Shown here: positions 1 through 9,435 of the stretch, one piece after another
Layout: each line of letters starts with the position of its first letter
Position numbering within the stretch: the first letter of the stretch is position 1
Assembly (NCBI GenBank): GCA_026705465.1
Contig: JAPPAP010000001.1
Location: 62,001-126,000 of the forward strand
Direction: 5' to 3'
DNA length: 64,000 bases
Origin: a bacterium
GTDB lineage: Bacteria > Actinomycetota > Acidimicrobiia > Acidimicrobiales > Bin134
Made by a program: the position numbers and the translations under genes
Notes under the pieces: model-generated
Database searches by the model: none
Told to the model about the DNA's origin: nothing
The model's input: the letters and a program-made list of their open reading frames with translations, nothing else

Positions 1-3000
1 TCCAAGACCTCAACCGCCGTTCCCTCGGCCACCTTGGCCCCGAGGTCGAGGGCCACCATCCGATCGCAGATCGATGCCAGCACAGCCATGTCGTGATCGA
101 TCACCAGCAGGCTTGCGCCGGTGTCGTCGCGGATCTGCTCCAGCATCGGCCCGAGCGCCTCCGCCTCCCGTTGGGCGATGCCCGAGGAGGGCTCATCGAA
201 GAGGATCACGCGGGGCGCGCCCACTGCCTGACAGGCGAGATCGACAATCCGCCGGGTTCCGGTGGACAGCTCCGACACGAACTTCTCCCGGTAGGCATCG
301 AGCCCCAGCCCTCCGATCAGCTCGTCGACCTGGCGGGTGAGGCGGTCTTCGGCCCTGCGGACGTCGGGGAGTCCGAGGGCGGCGGCCACCGGGTCGCGGG
401 TCGCCATGGTCTGGTCGAGGGCCACCTTCAAAACGTCCTCCACGGTGAGCGATCCGAAGAGCCGGGAGTCTTGGAAGGAGTGCCCGAGCCCCAGTCGGGC
501 CCGACGATCAGGCGAGAGGTTGGAGATGTCGCGCCCGTCGAGCAGCACCCTGCCCTCGTCGGGGGTCAAAAGCCCGGTGATCAGCTCGAACACCGTGGTC
601 TTTCCCGCGCCATTCGGCCCGATGACGCCGACGATCTCCCCCTCGCCCACTTGAAGCGACACCCGATCCACCGCCCGGTTGCCGGCGAACGACTTGGTCA
701 GGTCCTCGATCTTGAGCCGCGGCGCAGTAGTGGCGCCGATGGGAGCGCGGGCCGGCTGTGGCCGCTCTGTGGTGCGGGCCGCGGCCCCACCCAAGAACAC
801 CGACCGGACGATGTCGTCGCGCCCCAGCAGATCGCTCGTGGGCCCCCGGAAGCGGACCTCGCCCTTCTCCATGAAGAACGCGGTTTCCGCGATAGTGAGA
901 GCCACGTTGACGGACTGCTCCACCACCACGATCGTGACCCCGTCGCGGTTCAAGGCCCGCACCACGTCGAGGAGCTGCTCCACAACCACGGGGGCAAGGC
1001 CCATCGACAGCTCGTCGATGAGGAGTATCCGGGGCTTGGACACCAGTGCCATTGCCAAGGTGAGCATCTGCTGTTGGCCGCCGGACAGGTTGGCGGCCAG
1101 TTCGTCTTGCTTCTCCCCAAGGCTCGGGAAGATTTCGAGCACTCGGGCGGTCTCCCGCTCCATGTGCTGTTTGTTGCGGCGGTGGAGCCATCCGCCCAAA
1201 GCGATGTTCTCGGCGACGGTCAGCAACGGGAACACTCCCTTGCCGCCGGGGACCTGGGCGATCCCGAGCGCAGCGATCCGGTGCGGCGCCATCGTGGTGA
1301 TGTCGGCCCCCTCAAACGACACCGACCCACCGCTGGCCACCGAGAGTCCGGAAACGGCCCGCAGCACGGTGGACTTTCCCGCGCCGTTGGTTCCCAGCAG
1401 CGCCACGAAGTCGCCTTCGGCCACTTCGATGTTGACGCCGAACAACACCTGCACCGGTCCGTACGACACGTCGATCGCCCGAATGCTCAACAGCGACCCG
1501 TCGTGATCGTCGCCCATTCCGATGTCGGGGAACGAGAAGTAGTCGGTGGGTGGTGCCTGCCTGCTCGGCAGATAGCGGAAAACCCCCTCGGCATCGCGAC
1601 GAGGCGATCTGGGCACGGCCACCGGTTCTGCCCGCCCGAGCCCGGCAGCCTCGTCGGTGACGGCGGCCTCGTGGGTGACCGCGTCATCGTCGATGCGCTG
1701 GTCGGCGAACAGGTTGGGGACCGGGATCTGGCGGCGGAAGGCCGCGATGGCCAACAGGCGCCGGCGGACCTCGTATAACAGTCCCCCGAGGCCTTCGCGC
1801 AGGAACATCAGCACCACCAGCAGGCCGACACCGCTGCTGGCGAATAGCCACAGCGGCCGGATGTCGGAGGGGATGTCGTCGCCGAAGTAATCGGTGCCCT
1901 GAAGGAACACCGCGCCGAGGAGCGCGCCCGGCACCGATCCGAGACCGCCGATGACCACCATGGTGAGAACCCGGATGCTCTCCGCCGGTGAGAACGAGCC
2001 CTGACCGAGCGCCTGCTGGTGCAGCGTGAACAGCCCGCCGGCCAAAGAGGCGTAGAAGCCCGAGATGGCGAACGCCATCAGCTTGGTCCGGGTCAGGTTC
2101 ACGCCGAACGCCTGGGCGTTGTCCCCGTTGTCGCGGGCCGCCCGCAGAACCCGCGCCGTCCGGGTTTCCTCCAGCCGCCCCACGGTCCAGATCACCGCGA
2201 CAAGGGCGGCGAGGCACACGTAGTAGAAGGCGTGCTCGCTCGACACATTGATCCGCCCCAGGAGGGGCAGTCGGGTGACCCGCTCGCTGATGTTGTCGGG
2301 GAGGAACGTGAACCGGTCATTGTCGAGGAGGAACGACGCCGTCGCCACGGAGAAGGCGAGTGTGGTCACCGCGAGGAAGAGCCCGCGGATGCGCAAGGCC
2401 GGCAGGCCGACGATCACCGACGCCACCGCCCCGACGACCCCGGCCAGCAGCAGCGTCAGGGTTAGGTCCCACTGGTAGTGGACGTTCACCACCGCGGCGG
2501 TGGCCGCGCCGATGGCGACGAAGCCCATTTGGCCGAGGCTGATCTCTCCGGACCAGCCGGTGAGGATCACCATGCTCACGGCGATAACCCCGTAGATGAT
2601 GACCGCCGAAGCGAAGTGGATGTCGGAGTCGCCGAGCGCGAGCGGCAACCACACCAACAAGGCGACCATCGCCAGCTTGGCTAGCCATCCACCCCACTGC
2701 ACCTCCGGCAGCGAGGCCAGCTTGCGGGGGATCCTCTTCGGTGACGCGGCCTCAACCCACGACCCCTCTGTCTGGGTTTCGGCTCGGCCGCGGGCCCGCC
2801 GCTGGAACAAGAGCACAACGACGACAATCACGAACAGTGCCGGGTCGATCAGCGCGGCGGTGTCCTCGTTCCAAATGACGGCCGTCTCCAGCACGCCGAG
2901 GAAGGTGGCGCCGACGAACATCACCGAGTAGTTCTCCATCCGCCCCATCACCGCCACGGCGAGCGCCCGCAAAAGGATAGCGGGTCCAAAGGCGGGTCCG

Positions 3001-3749
3001 AGGGGGAGTCCGAACATGCCCGCCCGCAGCACCATGGCCACGGCGGCCAGCACCGCGGCGATGATCCACACCACGTTCTGGGTCCCCCGCACGTCGATGC
3101 CCACCAGCGACGCGCGGTCCCGACTCTGGGCACTGGCTCTCACCGCGGTGCCCACGCCGGTGCGGTTGAGGAAGGCCATGAGGCCGATGATCGCCAGGGG
3201 GACGATGATCATGGCCAGCAGGTCGTTGACGGTGAAGACGATTGGGTGGATCTCGAAGGTGAAGTCGATTGGCGGGTTGAATCTCGGGAAGCGAAGAAGC
3301 GCCAATCCGTCCTCGTCGCTGAACAGCGTCGGAATGTAGAAGCCGATGCCGAGCAGCAGCTGGGCGAGCCCGATCGTTGCGACGCTGAGGATGATCCGCG
3401 GCGCCTTCCAGAACCGACGGACCACGAGGAACTCGACCGCCGAGCCCAGTGCCATGGCGACCACGATTGTGATGGGGAGGACGACGAAGTAGGGCCAGTC
3501 CCAGTCCCTCAGCAGCGACAGGCCTAGCGTGGCCGGCACCACCCCCAAGTCGGCCTGGGCAAAGTTGATGATTCCGTTGGTCTTGTAGACAAGCGACAGG
3601 CCGAATGCCAGCAGCGCGGTGAGCGAGCCGACCACCACGCCCTGAACGATCACCCCCGGCGGCGTGGGCCAGACGAACTGAAGCGCGCCGAGCGCGGCCC
3701 CCCAGATCAGTGCCTGGCGCGCGTAGCGGACAAGGGCGTGCGAGCTCAA
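1..3749 (-). CDS. LivH-LivM-LivF-LivG fused ABC transporter (C-terminus off window)
   Basis: One uninterrupted minus-strand frame of 1249 codons encodes all four parts of a branched-chain-amino-acid-type ABC importer. I translated it codon by codon and found no stop. Residues ~1-320 are a LivH-like permease (FLNRTGVGTAVRASA loop). Residues ~350-665 are a LivM-like permease (LTGWSGEISLGQMGF, then VVIGGLGSVPGALLGAVF). A polar linker follows to ~750. Residues ~756-990 are a LivF-like ATPase (GTNGAGKST, LSGGQQQML, IDELSMGL). From ~1015 there is a LivG-like ATPase (GPNGAGKTT, LSTGTRRIVDLAC, FDEPSSG) that continues past base 1. The start is TTG at 3749, preceded by GAGGAG and overlapping the upstream stop by 4 bp (TTGA), which suggests translational coupling. 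Permease-ATPase fusions are known in this family; all four domains in one chain is unusual. No LivJ-type binding protein is visible. Substrate is unknown. Confidence 0.93.
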   Translation of the reverse strand, partial: MSSHALVRYARQALIWGAALGALQFVWPTPPGVIVQGVVVGSLTALLAFGLSLVYKTNGIINFAQADLGVVPATLGLSLLRDWDWPYFVVLPITIVVAMALGSAVEFLVVRRFWKAPRIILSVATIGLAQLLLGIGFYIPTLFSDEDGLALLRFPRFNPPIDFTFEIHPIVFTVNDLLAMIIVPLAIIGLMAFLNRTGVGTAVRASAQSRDRASLVGIDVRGTQNVVWIIAAVLAAVAMVLRAGMFGLPLGPAFGPAILLRALAVAVMGRMENYSVMFVGATFLGVLETAVIWNEDTAALIDPALFVIVVVVLLFQRRARGRAETQTEGSWVEAASPKRIPRKLASLPEVQWGGWLAKLAMVALLVWLPLALGDSDIHFASAVIIYGVIAVSMVILTGWSGEISLGQMGFVAIGAATAAVVNVHYQWDLTLTLLLAGVVGAVASVIVGLPALRIRGLFLAVTTLAFSVATASFLLDNDRFTFLPDNISERVTRLPLLGRINVSSEHAFYYVCLAALVAVIWTVGRLEETRTARVLRAARDNGDNAQAFGVNLTRTKLMAFAISGFYASLAGGLFTLHQQALGQGSFSPAESIRVLTMVVIGGLGSVPGALLGAVFLQGTDYFGDDIPSDIRPLWLFASSGVGLLVVLMFLREGLGGLLYEVRRRLLAIAAFRRQIPVPNLFADQRIDDDAVTHEAAVTDEAAGLGRAEPVAVPRSPRRDAEGVFRYLPSRQAPPTDYFSFPDIGMGDDHDGSLLSIRAIDVSYGPVQVLFGVNIEVAEGDFVALLGTNGAGKSTVLRAVSGLSVASGGSVSFEGADITTMAPHRIAALGIAQVPGGKGVFPLLTVAENIALGGWLHRRNKQHMERETARVLEIFPSLGEKQDELAANLSGGQQQMLTLAMALVSKPRILLIDELSMGLAPVVVEQLLDVVRALNRDGVTIVVVEQSVNVALTIAETAFFMEKGEVRFRGPTSDLLGRDDIVRSVFLGGAAARTTERPQPARAPIGATTAPRLKIEDLTKSFAGNRAVDRVSLQVGEGEIVGVIGPNGAGKTTVFELITGLLTPDEGRVLLDGRDISNLSPDRRARLGLGHSFQDSRLFGSLTVEDVLKVALDQTMATRDPVAAALGLPDVRRAEDRLTRQVDELIGGLGLDAYREKFVSELSTGTRRIVDLACQAVGAPRVILFDEPSSGIAQREAEALGPMLEQIRDDTGASLLVIDHDMAVLASICDRMVALDLGAKVAEGTAVEVL

Positions 3750-4207
3750 CAGAACTCCTCATGTTGCTCTTCGCACTCGTCGCTTTCCGGCTCGCCGCGA
3801 TACACGAGGACGCACCCGCGGGAGGTGATCGCGCCGTCTTCGCTCACGCCAAAGTCGGCCGCGGCCCAGCCCGACTGGTCGCGGGCGTGCTCGTCCACCG
3901 AGAAGAAGTCAGACCCCTCAAGATCGTCGGTGAACCAGGTGAGGATGTCGCCTTCGAAGTCGTCGTCCTTTTCGGAGGGAAGGAACTCGGCGCTTACGAA
4001 GAACTCGCCTTCGTCCCGCTCATGGGTGCGACCGTGGCGCAGCGTCCCGTCTTCGGTGAGGCGCGCTTCCAGTGTCTCCATGGCGACGGTGAGCGCCACG
4101 TTGCATTCGGAGACGTCGATCGAAGGCCCCGAGCACGCGGCCAGGATTGGCGCGGCAAGGGCGACGATTACCGCTGCAGGCAGCGCCCTCGTCGGCGACA
4201 TGCTCAT
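3746..4207 (-). CDS. small lipoprotein of unknown function
   Basis: This 153-residue protein begins with a short positive region, a hydrophobic segment and a lipobox ending in LAAC (cysteine near residue 25), so it should be exported and lipid-anchored. The mature part is acidic and contains four further cysteines, including two in the last 12 residues. I recognise no family. Its stop overlaps the start of the fused ABC transporter by 4 bp, so the two are probably co-translated. It is far too short to be a LivJ-type binding protein, so any role as a transporter accessory is inference from position only. Confidence 0.8.
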   Translation of the reverse strand: MSMSPTRALPAAVIVALAAPILAACSGPSIDVSECNVALTVAMETLEARLTEDGTLRHGRTHERDEGEFFVSAEFLPSEKDDDFEGDILTWFTDDLEGSDFFSVDEHARDQSGWAAADFGVSEDGAITSRGCVLVYRGEPESDECEEQHEEFC

Positions 4208-4258
4208 TGTCGCCGACTGGCCACGAGTCCTGGGACGATCGCCCTTAGCCGAGGGCGC

Positions 4259-5119
4259 TCAGAGCTCGCCGGAGGCGAGCATGTCGGCGGGGACTTTGAG
4301 GTCGAGCGCTCCCAAGTAGCCGCCGCCGTCGTCGACGGCGTAGTGGACGTCATAGCCCAGCAGCTCCTGAGCCCGGCGGGGGAGGGTGCGGGCGATGTCA
4401 GGCGGTGTAGCCAAGCAGTTGTTCTCCTCAGAGCGGAGCCAGCCCAGCATGTAGCTGAGGTGGAAGGCGGGCCGGTGCTGATCGGTGGTGGAGTTGGTCC
4501 CGGCGCCGTGGATGGTGGAGCCCAGGTAGATCACTCTTGATCCGGCGGGCATCTCGGCGTCGGCAAATTCATGGGACTCGGGCTGGCGATCCGGCTCCCA
4601 GCGGTGACTCCCGGGCACCACCCGGGTGGCGCCAATCTCGCGGGTGAAATCGCACAGGGCGGTCACCGACGACAGCTCCATCTCGGGGCTGGGTTGGGGC
4701 ATGTGCACCCAAACGTCCTCGTCGCGGTGGGGGAACTGGGCCACGGCCCCCGGTCCCACTACCAGCATGTGGGCCACATTCACCTGGATATCGGCGCAGT
4801 TGGGACCCAACACCGCATCGGCAACGTCGAGCATCAGCGGGTGGAGCAGCACCTCGGCCACGAAGGTGGGCGACTTGGAGGCCAGTCCGGTCACGTGGCG
4901 CGTGTGATCGCCGAAGAAAGCCGCGATCGTGGGGCTGATGTAGGTCCGGTTGGAGTCGGGCTTGTCGGCGTAGGGCATCAACTCGGTGAGGATCTGGTTG
5001 ATCACCTCGTCGCTGAAGCACTCCTCCACGATGACCGCCCCGTCGGCGTCGAGCACCTCCAGCACGTGCTCGAGGGGCTCATTGTCCTTCAGGTGGACCA
5101 ATTCGGCTTGTGCTGCCAT
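4259..5119 (-). CDS. PhyH-family Fe(II)/2-oxoglutarate dioxygenase
   Basis: The 286-residue protein looks like the phytanoyl-CoA dioxygenase family of non-haem iron oxygenases. The expected metal triad is visible as the HxD pair in FPHRDEDVW and a distal histidine in STIHGAGTN. A conserved arginine follows in QHRPAFHLSY, which would hold 2-oxoglutarate. I chose ATG 5119 (MAAQAELVHLKDNE) rather than an upstream in-frame start. The upstream start would read through the 56-bp divergent gap to the GH3 gene and adds low-complexity Arg/Pro sequence unlike the family. Members hydroxylate varied small molecules and acyl-CoAs; the substrate here cannot be read from sequence. Confidence 0.88.
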   Translation of the reverse strand: MAAQAELVHLKDNEPLEHVLEVLDADGAVIVEECFSDEVINQILTELMPYADKPDSNRTYISPTIAAFFGDHTRHVTGLASKSPTFVAEVLLHPLMLDVADAVLGPNCADIQVNVAHMLVVGPGAVAQFPHRDEDVWVHMPQPSPEMELSSVTALCDFTREIGATRVVPGSHRWEPDRQPESHEFADAEMPAGSRVIYLGSTIHGAGTNSTTDQHRPAFHLSYMLGWLRSEENNCLATPPDIARTLPRRAQELLGYDVHYAVDDGGGYLGALDLKVPADMLASGEL

Positions 5120-5175
5120 GCCCAACCTTATTCTGGGCTGCTCACCGGCGGCACCCCTCGGTCTACGGTGGCGGC

Positions 5176-7287
5176 ATGACTGCATTTGAGGAAGCAGCCG
5201 GTCGCGTGGCCCAAGGCGCCGACCCACGAAGCGAGGCCGCCCAGCTGGTGGCGGCAATGACCCTGGAGGAGAAGCTGGGCTGCCTCGACGGCGACATAGC
5301 CTTCTGGCCGGGCATAGTTGATTTGGTCGGCGGGGGATACCACGCCCACCCCTGGCCCGCCGCCCATGTCGACCGCCTCGGCATCCCCGGGATCGACTTC
5401 GCCGACGGCCCCCGGGGCTGCGTAGTCGGGCCGGCCACCACCTTCCCCGTGTCGATGGCCCGGGGAGCTTCGTTCGATCCCGATCTCGAGCAGCGCATCG
5501 GACAGGCCATCGGCGCTGAATTGCGGGCCTCCGGAGCCTCGTTCACCGGAGCGGTGTGCATGAACCTGCTGCGCCATCCGGCCTGGGGCCGGGCCCAGGA
5601 AACCTACGGCGAGGACCCGTTCCACGTGGGCGAGATGGCTGCCGCGTTCACCAGCGGCCTCCAAAGCCATGTAATGGCCTGCATGAAGCACTTCGCCGCC
5701 AACTCCATGGAGAACGCCCGGTTCAAGGTGGATGTGACCGCCGATGAGCGGGCGCTGCACGAGGTTTACCTGCCCCACTTCAAGCGGGTAGCCCAAGAGG
5801 GCGTCGCTTCTACCATGAGCGCCTACAACTCGCTCAATGGCCACTGGTGCGGACAGAACCGCACACTTCTCACCGAGATCCTGCGCGAGGAGTGGGAGTG
5901 GGACGGCATCGTCATCACCGACTTCATTATGGGTTTGCGCGACCCGGTGGCCTCGGTGCAGGCCGGGTGCAACATCGAAATGCCGCTTCGCCAGCAGCGG
6001 GCCGCGGCGCTGCCCGACGCGGTGGCGTCGGGCGAACTGGACGTCGCCGACGTGGACGCCCGGGTGGCCGAAACGGTGGCCACGCTGCTGCGGTTCGCCT
6101 ATGTGTGGCAGAGCGCTCCCGACGCGTCGGTAATCGGCAGCGACCAGCACCGGGGGTTGTCCCGAGAGGCGGCCTGCCAGTCGATGGTGCTGCTCCGCAA
6201 CGACGGCATCCTGCCGCTTGAAGCTGCGGGCCTCAGCAAAGTGGCAGTGCTGGGGTCGCTGGCCGCGGTGCCCAACCTGGGCGACCAGGGATCGAGCGAT
6301 GTGGCCCACACCTCTGATCCGGTCACCATGCTCGATGGACTGCGGGCCGCGTTCAACGGAGTGGAGGTTGTCCATAGCGACGCCGATGCGTCGGTGGCCG
6401 CTGACGCCGATGTTGCGGTGGTGGTCGTGGGCTACACCAAGGACGACGAGGGGGAGTACATGGGGAGCGGGGACGAGACCCCGTTCTTGACGCTGGCCCC
6501 TCCGATGGACCATCCCGAGCTGGGGTTCACCGACCCCGCCCAAGCCGAGTCGCTCGGCGGGCTGTTCGGCGAGGAGTCCGAAAGGGAGGGCCTGGCCCTG
6601 GGCGGCGATCGAGACTCGCTTCGACTCCACCCCGCCGATGAGGAGCTGATTGCCGCGGTTGGCGCCGTCGCCGACAAGGTGGTGGTGGCGATCATGGCCG
6701 GCAGCGCGGTGGTGGTGCCGTGGCTGGACGACGTCTCGGCTGCCCTCATGGTCTGGTACCCCGGCAGCGAGGGGGGCCATGCCTTGGCCGACGTATTGCT
6801 GGGCAAGGCCGAACCCGGTGGGCGACTCCCGTTCGCCGTTCCCTGCGATGAGGCCGACCTCGTGGCGTTCGACAAAGACGCTGCCGAATTCACCTACGGG
6901 CTCCTCCACGGCCAGTGGCATCTCGACGCCAATGGCACCGCCCCCCATCTGCCCTTTGGCCATGGACTGAGCTACACGGAGTTTGAAGTGGGTGATGCCC
7001 GCCAGGAAGGCGGCCACGTGGTGGCGATGGTGGCCAACACCGGGGCGCGGGCTGGTTCGACGGTGGTGCAGGCGTACGGCGGGGTGCCCGGATCGGCCTA
7101 CGAGCGTGCACCCAAGCGGCTCGTCGGCTTCGTCAAAGTGCGCTTGGAGGCTGGTACCGAGGCCGAAGTGGCGGTGCCGATAAATCAGTCAGTACTAGAC
7201 GTGCGGGACGACGGCGCCTGGGTGACCGAGGAAATGCCCGTACAGCTCTACGTCGGATTGGACGCCGGCTCGGTCCAAGCCATCTGA
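5176..7287 (+). CDS. glycoside hydrolase family 3 beta-glycosidase
   Basis: The 703-residue protein has the GH3 arrangement. An N-terminal TIM-barrel-like domain includes KHFAANSMEN and the nucleophile region GIVITDF with the candidate catalytic Asp at residue 249. An alpha/beta sandwich domain follows, and a C-terminal fibronectin-III-like domain spans about residues 595-700. It probably removes non-reducing terminal beta-sugars from oligosaccharides or glycosides. No signal peptide is seen, so it should be cytoplasmic. The start at ATG 5176 (MTAFEEAAGR) is preferred over an in-frame ATG 66 bp upstream because the latter lies inside the divergent dioxygenase gene. Confidence 0.93.
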   Translation: MTAFEEAAGRVAQGADPRSEAAQLVAAMTLEEKLGCLDGDIAFWPGIVDLVGGGYHAHPWPAAHVDRLGIPGIDFADGPRGCVVGPATTFPVSMARGASFDPDLEQRIGQAIGAELRASGASFTGAVCMNLLRHPAWGRAQETYGEDPFHVGEMAAAFTSGLQSHVMACMKHFAANSMENARFKVDVTADERALHEVYLPHFKRVAQEGVASTMSAYNSLNGHWCGQNRTLLTEILREEWEWDGIVITDFIMGLRDPVASVQAGCNIEMPLRQQRAAALPDAVASGELDVADVDARVAETVATLLRFAYVWQSAPDASVIGSDQHRGLSREAACQSMVLLRNDGILPLEAAGLSKVAVLGSLAAVPNLGDQGSSDVAHTSDPVTMLDGLRAAFNGVEVVHSDADASVAADADVAVVVVGYTKDDEGEYMGSGDETPFLTLAPPMDHPELGFTDPAQAESLGGLFGEESEREGLALGGDRDSLRLHPADEELIAAVGAVADKVVVAIMAGSAVVVPWLDDVSAALMVWYPGSEGGHALADVLLGKAEPGGRLPFAVPCDEADLVAFDKDAAEFTYGLLHGQWHLDANGTAPHLPFGHGLSYTEFEVGDARQEGGHVVAMVANTGARAGSTVVQAYGGVPGSAYERAPKRLVGFVKVRLEAGTEAEVAVPINQSVLDVRDDGAWVTEEMPVQLYVGLDAGSVQAI

Positions 7288-7300
7288 TCCCCCTCCCCGC

Positions 7301-8635
7301 TCAGGCCTCTTGGAGGAGCCAGAGGCCGACCACGCTGTAGAAGACCATGACCAACAGCATGGGACGCTGCGCCCAGGTGGCCTCGCTGGCGTCGCTGGTC
7401 TCCACCGCTCGGTCGTGGGCCACCAGTACTGCGGCGATGTGGCCGACGACGATGGCCGAGAACTGCACCCAGGCGATGGCATCTGTAGACACCAGGAAGA
7501 AGTTCACCGCCCAGTCGGCGGTCCCGAACCAGTTGGACCCTCGGTCGAACGGGTTCGACAGCAGGCGCAGGAAGTTCTGGCCGCCGTCGAGCACCAGCAG
7601 CGAGAAGTAGTGGGCCACGGTGTAGCCCAGCGCGATGGGCACTAGGGAGTGGGCGAAGCGCCGGGCCACATCGGCTGAGGACTGATCGGTGAACCAGCCA
7701 ACGGCCAGCGACCCCAGGTAGTAGAGCGCCGCCATGATGGCGATGACGACGATCATTCCTGCGGTGTTGATGCCGGTGGCGGTCCAGCCCCGGTGGGTTC
7801 CCACCAAATCGGGCCACAGGGTACTGCCGGCCAGCGAGTCGAAAGTGGTGCCGCCCAGCACCACCAGCAGCACGGCCAGCAGGTCGATGCGGGGGGTCAG
7901 GGTGGTCAACCCCGACAGGGGTGCCCGCAGCCGCACCGCTCCGGTGTCGTCCCGATATAGCGGCGACATCCGGGCCAGCAGCGAAAAGAGAACCCCGAAC
8001 CCGTCAGCCTGGCGCACCCACTGTCGCCCGAACACCGCCGATCCCCCCACCATCCCCACCGTGTAGGCGATCATGGCTCCGGCCACTGCCTGGTTGGTGG
8101 TGCCGTCGTGGTAGCAGAGCTCAAAAAACAGAAACCATCCCAACGCAATTACCGCGGGCCAGTAGCCGCCGGGGATCTCGTCGGTGTCCTCGATCTGCGG
8201 CAGGCCCAGCTTGCCCGCCGTCCATTCGATGGCGGCGGCGATGGTCTCGAACGGGTTGAGCACCCGCCACACGTCGCCGAACACCGCGGCCACCATCGCC
8301 ATCCCCACCCACAGGGCCACATACACCGTTAGGGGTCCGAAGCGTTGGCTTCCCACTGCAGCATCGCTGACGCTGCTGGCCAGGGCCAGCACGAACACCG
8401 CCAGCGACGCCAGCCGAGCCGGCACCGCCACCGCATCCAGCACCCGGCCGAAGGCTCTTCCCAGACTCCGGCCCGAGGCGGCCTGGGGCAGCCAGGCCCG
8501 ATGCCAGAAGAAGCTCAAGCTGACGAAGGTGGCCATGAGGGCCACGGCGGCGCCGATGCCGAACAGATAGAACGGCAGGGGCAAGTCGCCCCGCGACCCC
8601 ACCCCGTGGGCCAGCACGGTGTTCAGCGTGGTCAC
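7301..8635 (-). CDS. polytopic membrane protein, unknown function
   Basis: The 444-residue protein has about ten hydrophobic segments. It begins with AHGVGSRGDLPLPFYLFGIG and later has GDVWRVLNPFETI, motifs I associate with actinobacterial proteins often labelled fenitrothion hydrolase or simply membrane protein; that name should not be taken as function. It starts 7 bp after the stop of a His-rich lipoprotein with a cupredoxin-like C-terminus, so the two form a pair. A role in metal or redox handling at the membrane is an inference from that partner. Family resemblance is from memory and moderate. Confidence 0.8.
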   Translation of the reverse strand: MTTLNTVLAHGVGSRGDLPLPFYLFGIGAAVALMATFVSLSFFWHRAWLPQAASGRSLGRAFGRVLDAVAVPARLASLAVFVLALASSVSDAAVGSQRFGPLTVYVALWVGMAMVAAVFGDVWRVLNPFETIAAAIEWTAGKLGLPQIEDTDEIPGGYWPAVIALGWFLFFELCYHDGTTNQAVAGAMIAYTVGMVGGSAVFGRQWVRQADGFGVLFSLLARMSPLYRDDTGAVRLRAPLSGLTTLTPRIDLLAVLLVVLGGTTFDSLAGSTLWPDLVGTHRGWTATGINTAGMIVVIAIMAALYYLGSLAVGWFTDQSSADVARRFAHSLVPIALGYTVAHYFSLLVLDGGQNFLRLLSNPFDRGSNWFGTADWAVNFFLVSTDAIAWVQFSAIVVGHIAAVLVAHDRAVETSDASEATWAQRPMLLVMVFYSVVGLWLLQEA

Positions 8636-8642
8636 GCCAGGA

Positions 8643-9434
8643 TCATCCCACTTGGAGCTCCATCACCAGATCACCGCGGTGGTGGGTCTCTACCTCGAAG
8701 ATGCCGGGGATGTTGGCCTCAAAGGTGATGGATCCGGGCTGTCCGGGAGCAAAGGGCACCACGAGGTCGTAGCCGTGGATGTGCAGTTCGTCGGTGGTGT
8801 CGCCGTTCACGATGATGGTGACGGCATCTCCAGCGTCTACCCGGTGGCGATGCACCCCGTCCACCGGCTTGCCCCCCACCACTTCCATCTCGATGGTGGT
8901 TCCCGAACCGTCACCCAAATCCATAGGTTCAAGGTCTTCATCTGCACCGGGGATGGTCACAATGGCAGTGGCATCGAGTATCTCGCCGTTCACCGCCAGA
9001 GTGGCGTGGTTGTTGGCCGACATCTCCACCCGAATCTCGTAGTCGCCGGGCTCTTTGAGGTCGACGTGGGCCCAGTGGGCGTACAGCCGCCTGAGCTTCA
9101 CCCCGTCCACATAGATGTGGAAGTGCCCCTCGCCGTCGACCGGGTCGGTGGAGGCCCTTTCGGGGGCCAAAGTGAAGCCGGTGGTGATCACCTCGAGGTT
9201 GACGCCGGACATCGGGTCGAGGTGGGTTCTGAGCTCGATGGTAGGCACCGGCTCGTAGTCCACTTCCATCAGCGTTGAGTGGTCGTGGTCGTGATCGTGC
9301 TGGTGATCGCCGGCGCTGTCGTCCATGGGCATCTGGTCGCCGGCGCTGTCGTCGTTGCCGCATGCGGTGGTCAGCAAGCCGAGAATGGCCAGCAGGCCAA
9401 TCAAGTAGGTGGCGCCTCTTCGGGTGATTCTCAT
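8643..9434 (-). CDS. His/Asp-rich lipoprotein with cupredoxin-like C-terminus
   Basis: The 263-residue protein starts MRITRRGATY, with a hydrophobic segment and lipobox LLTTAC, so it is an exported lipoprotein. Just after the anchor lies an acidic stretch with alternating His-Asp (HQHDHDHDH), typical of metal capture. The C-terminal ~80 residues (TDELHIHGYD, then GIFEVETHHRGDLV) resemble a cupredoxin or plastocyanin-like fold of copper-handling proteins. The start at 9434 has GGGAG six bases upstream. It lies 1 bp after the SRAP gene stop and 7 bp before the membrane-protein gene, suggesting a shared transcript. Copper is the likeliest ligand but is not proven. Confidence 0.82.
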   Translation of the reverse strand: MRITRRGATYLIGLLAILGLLTTACGNDDSAGDQMPMDDSAGDHQHDHDHDHSTLMEVDYEPVPTIELRTHLDPMSGVNLEVITTGFTLAPERASTDPVDGEGHFHIYVDGVKLRRLYAHWAHVDLKEPGDYEIRVEMSANNHATLAVNGEILDATAIVTIPGADEDLEPMDLGDGSGTTIEMEVVGGKPVDGVHRHRVDAGDAVTIIVNGDTTDELHIHGYDLVVPFAPGQPGSITFEANIPGIFEVETHHRGDLVMELQVG

Positions 9435-9435
9435 C

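Noticed and set aside
93-1778. A 561-codon plus-strand reading frame
   Set aside because: It is antisense to the LivF/LivG part of the fused transporter, has no family resemblance, and the minus strand shows complete Walker and signature motifs.
5128-7017. A 629-codon minus-strand frame
   Set aside because: It is antisense to the GH3 glycosidase gene and encodes an unnatural Gly/His/Arg-rich sequence.
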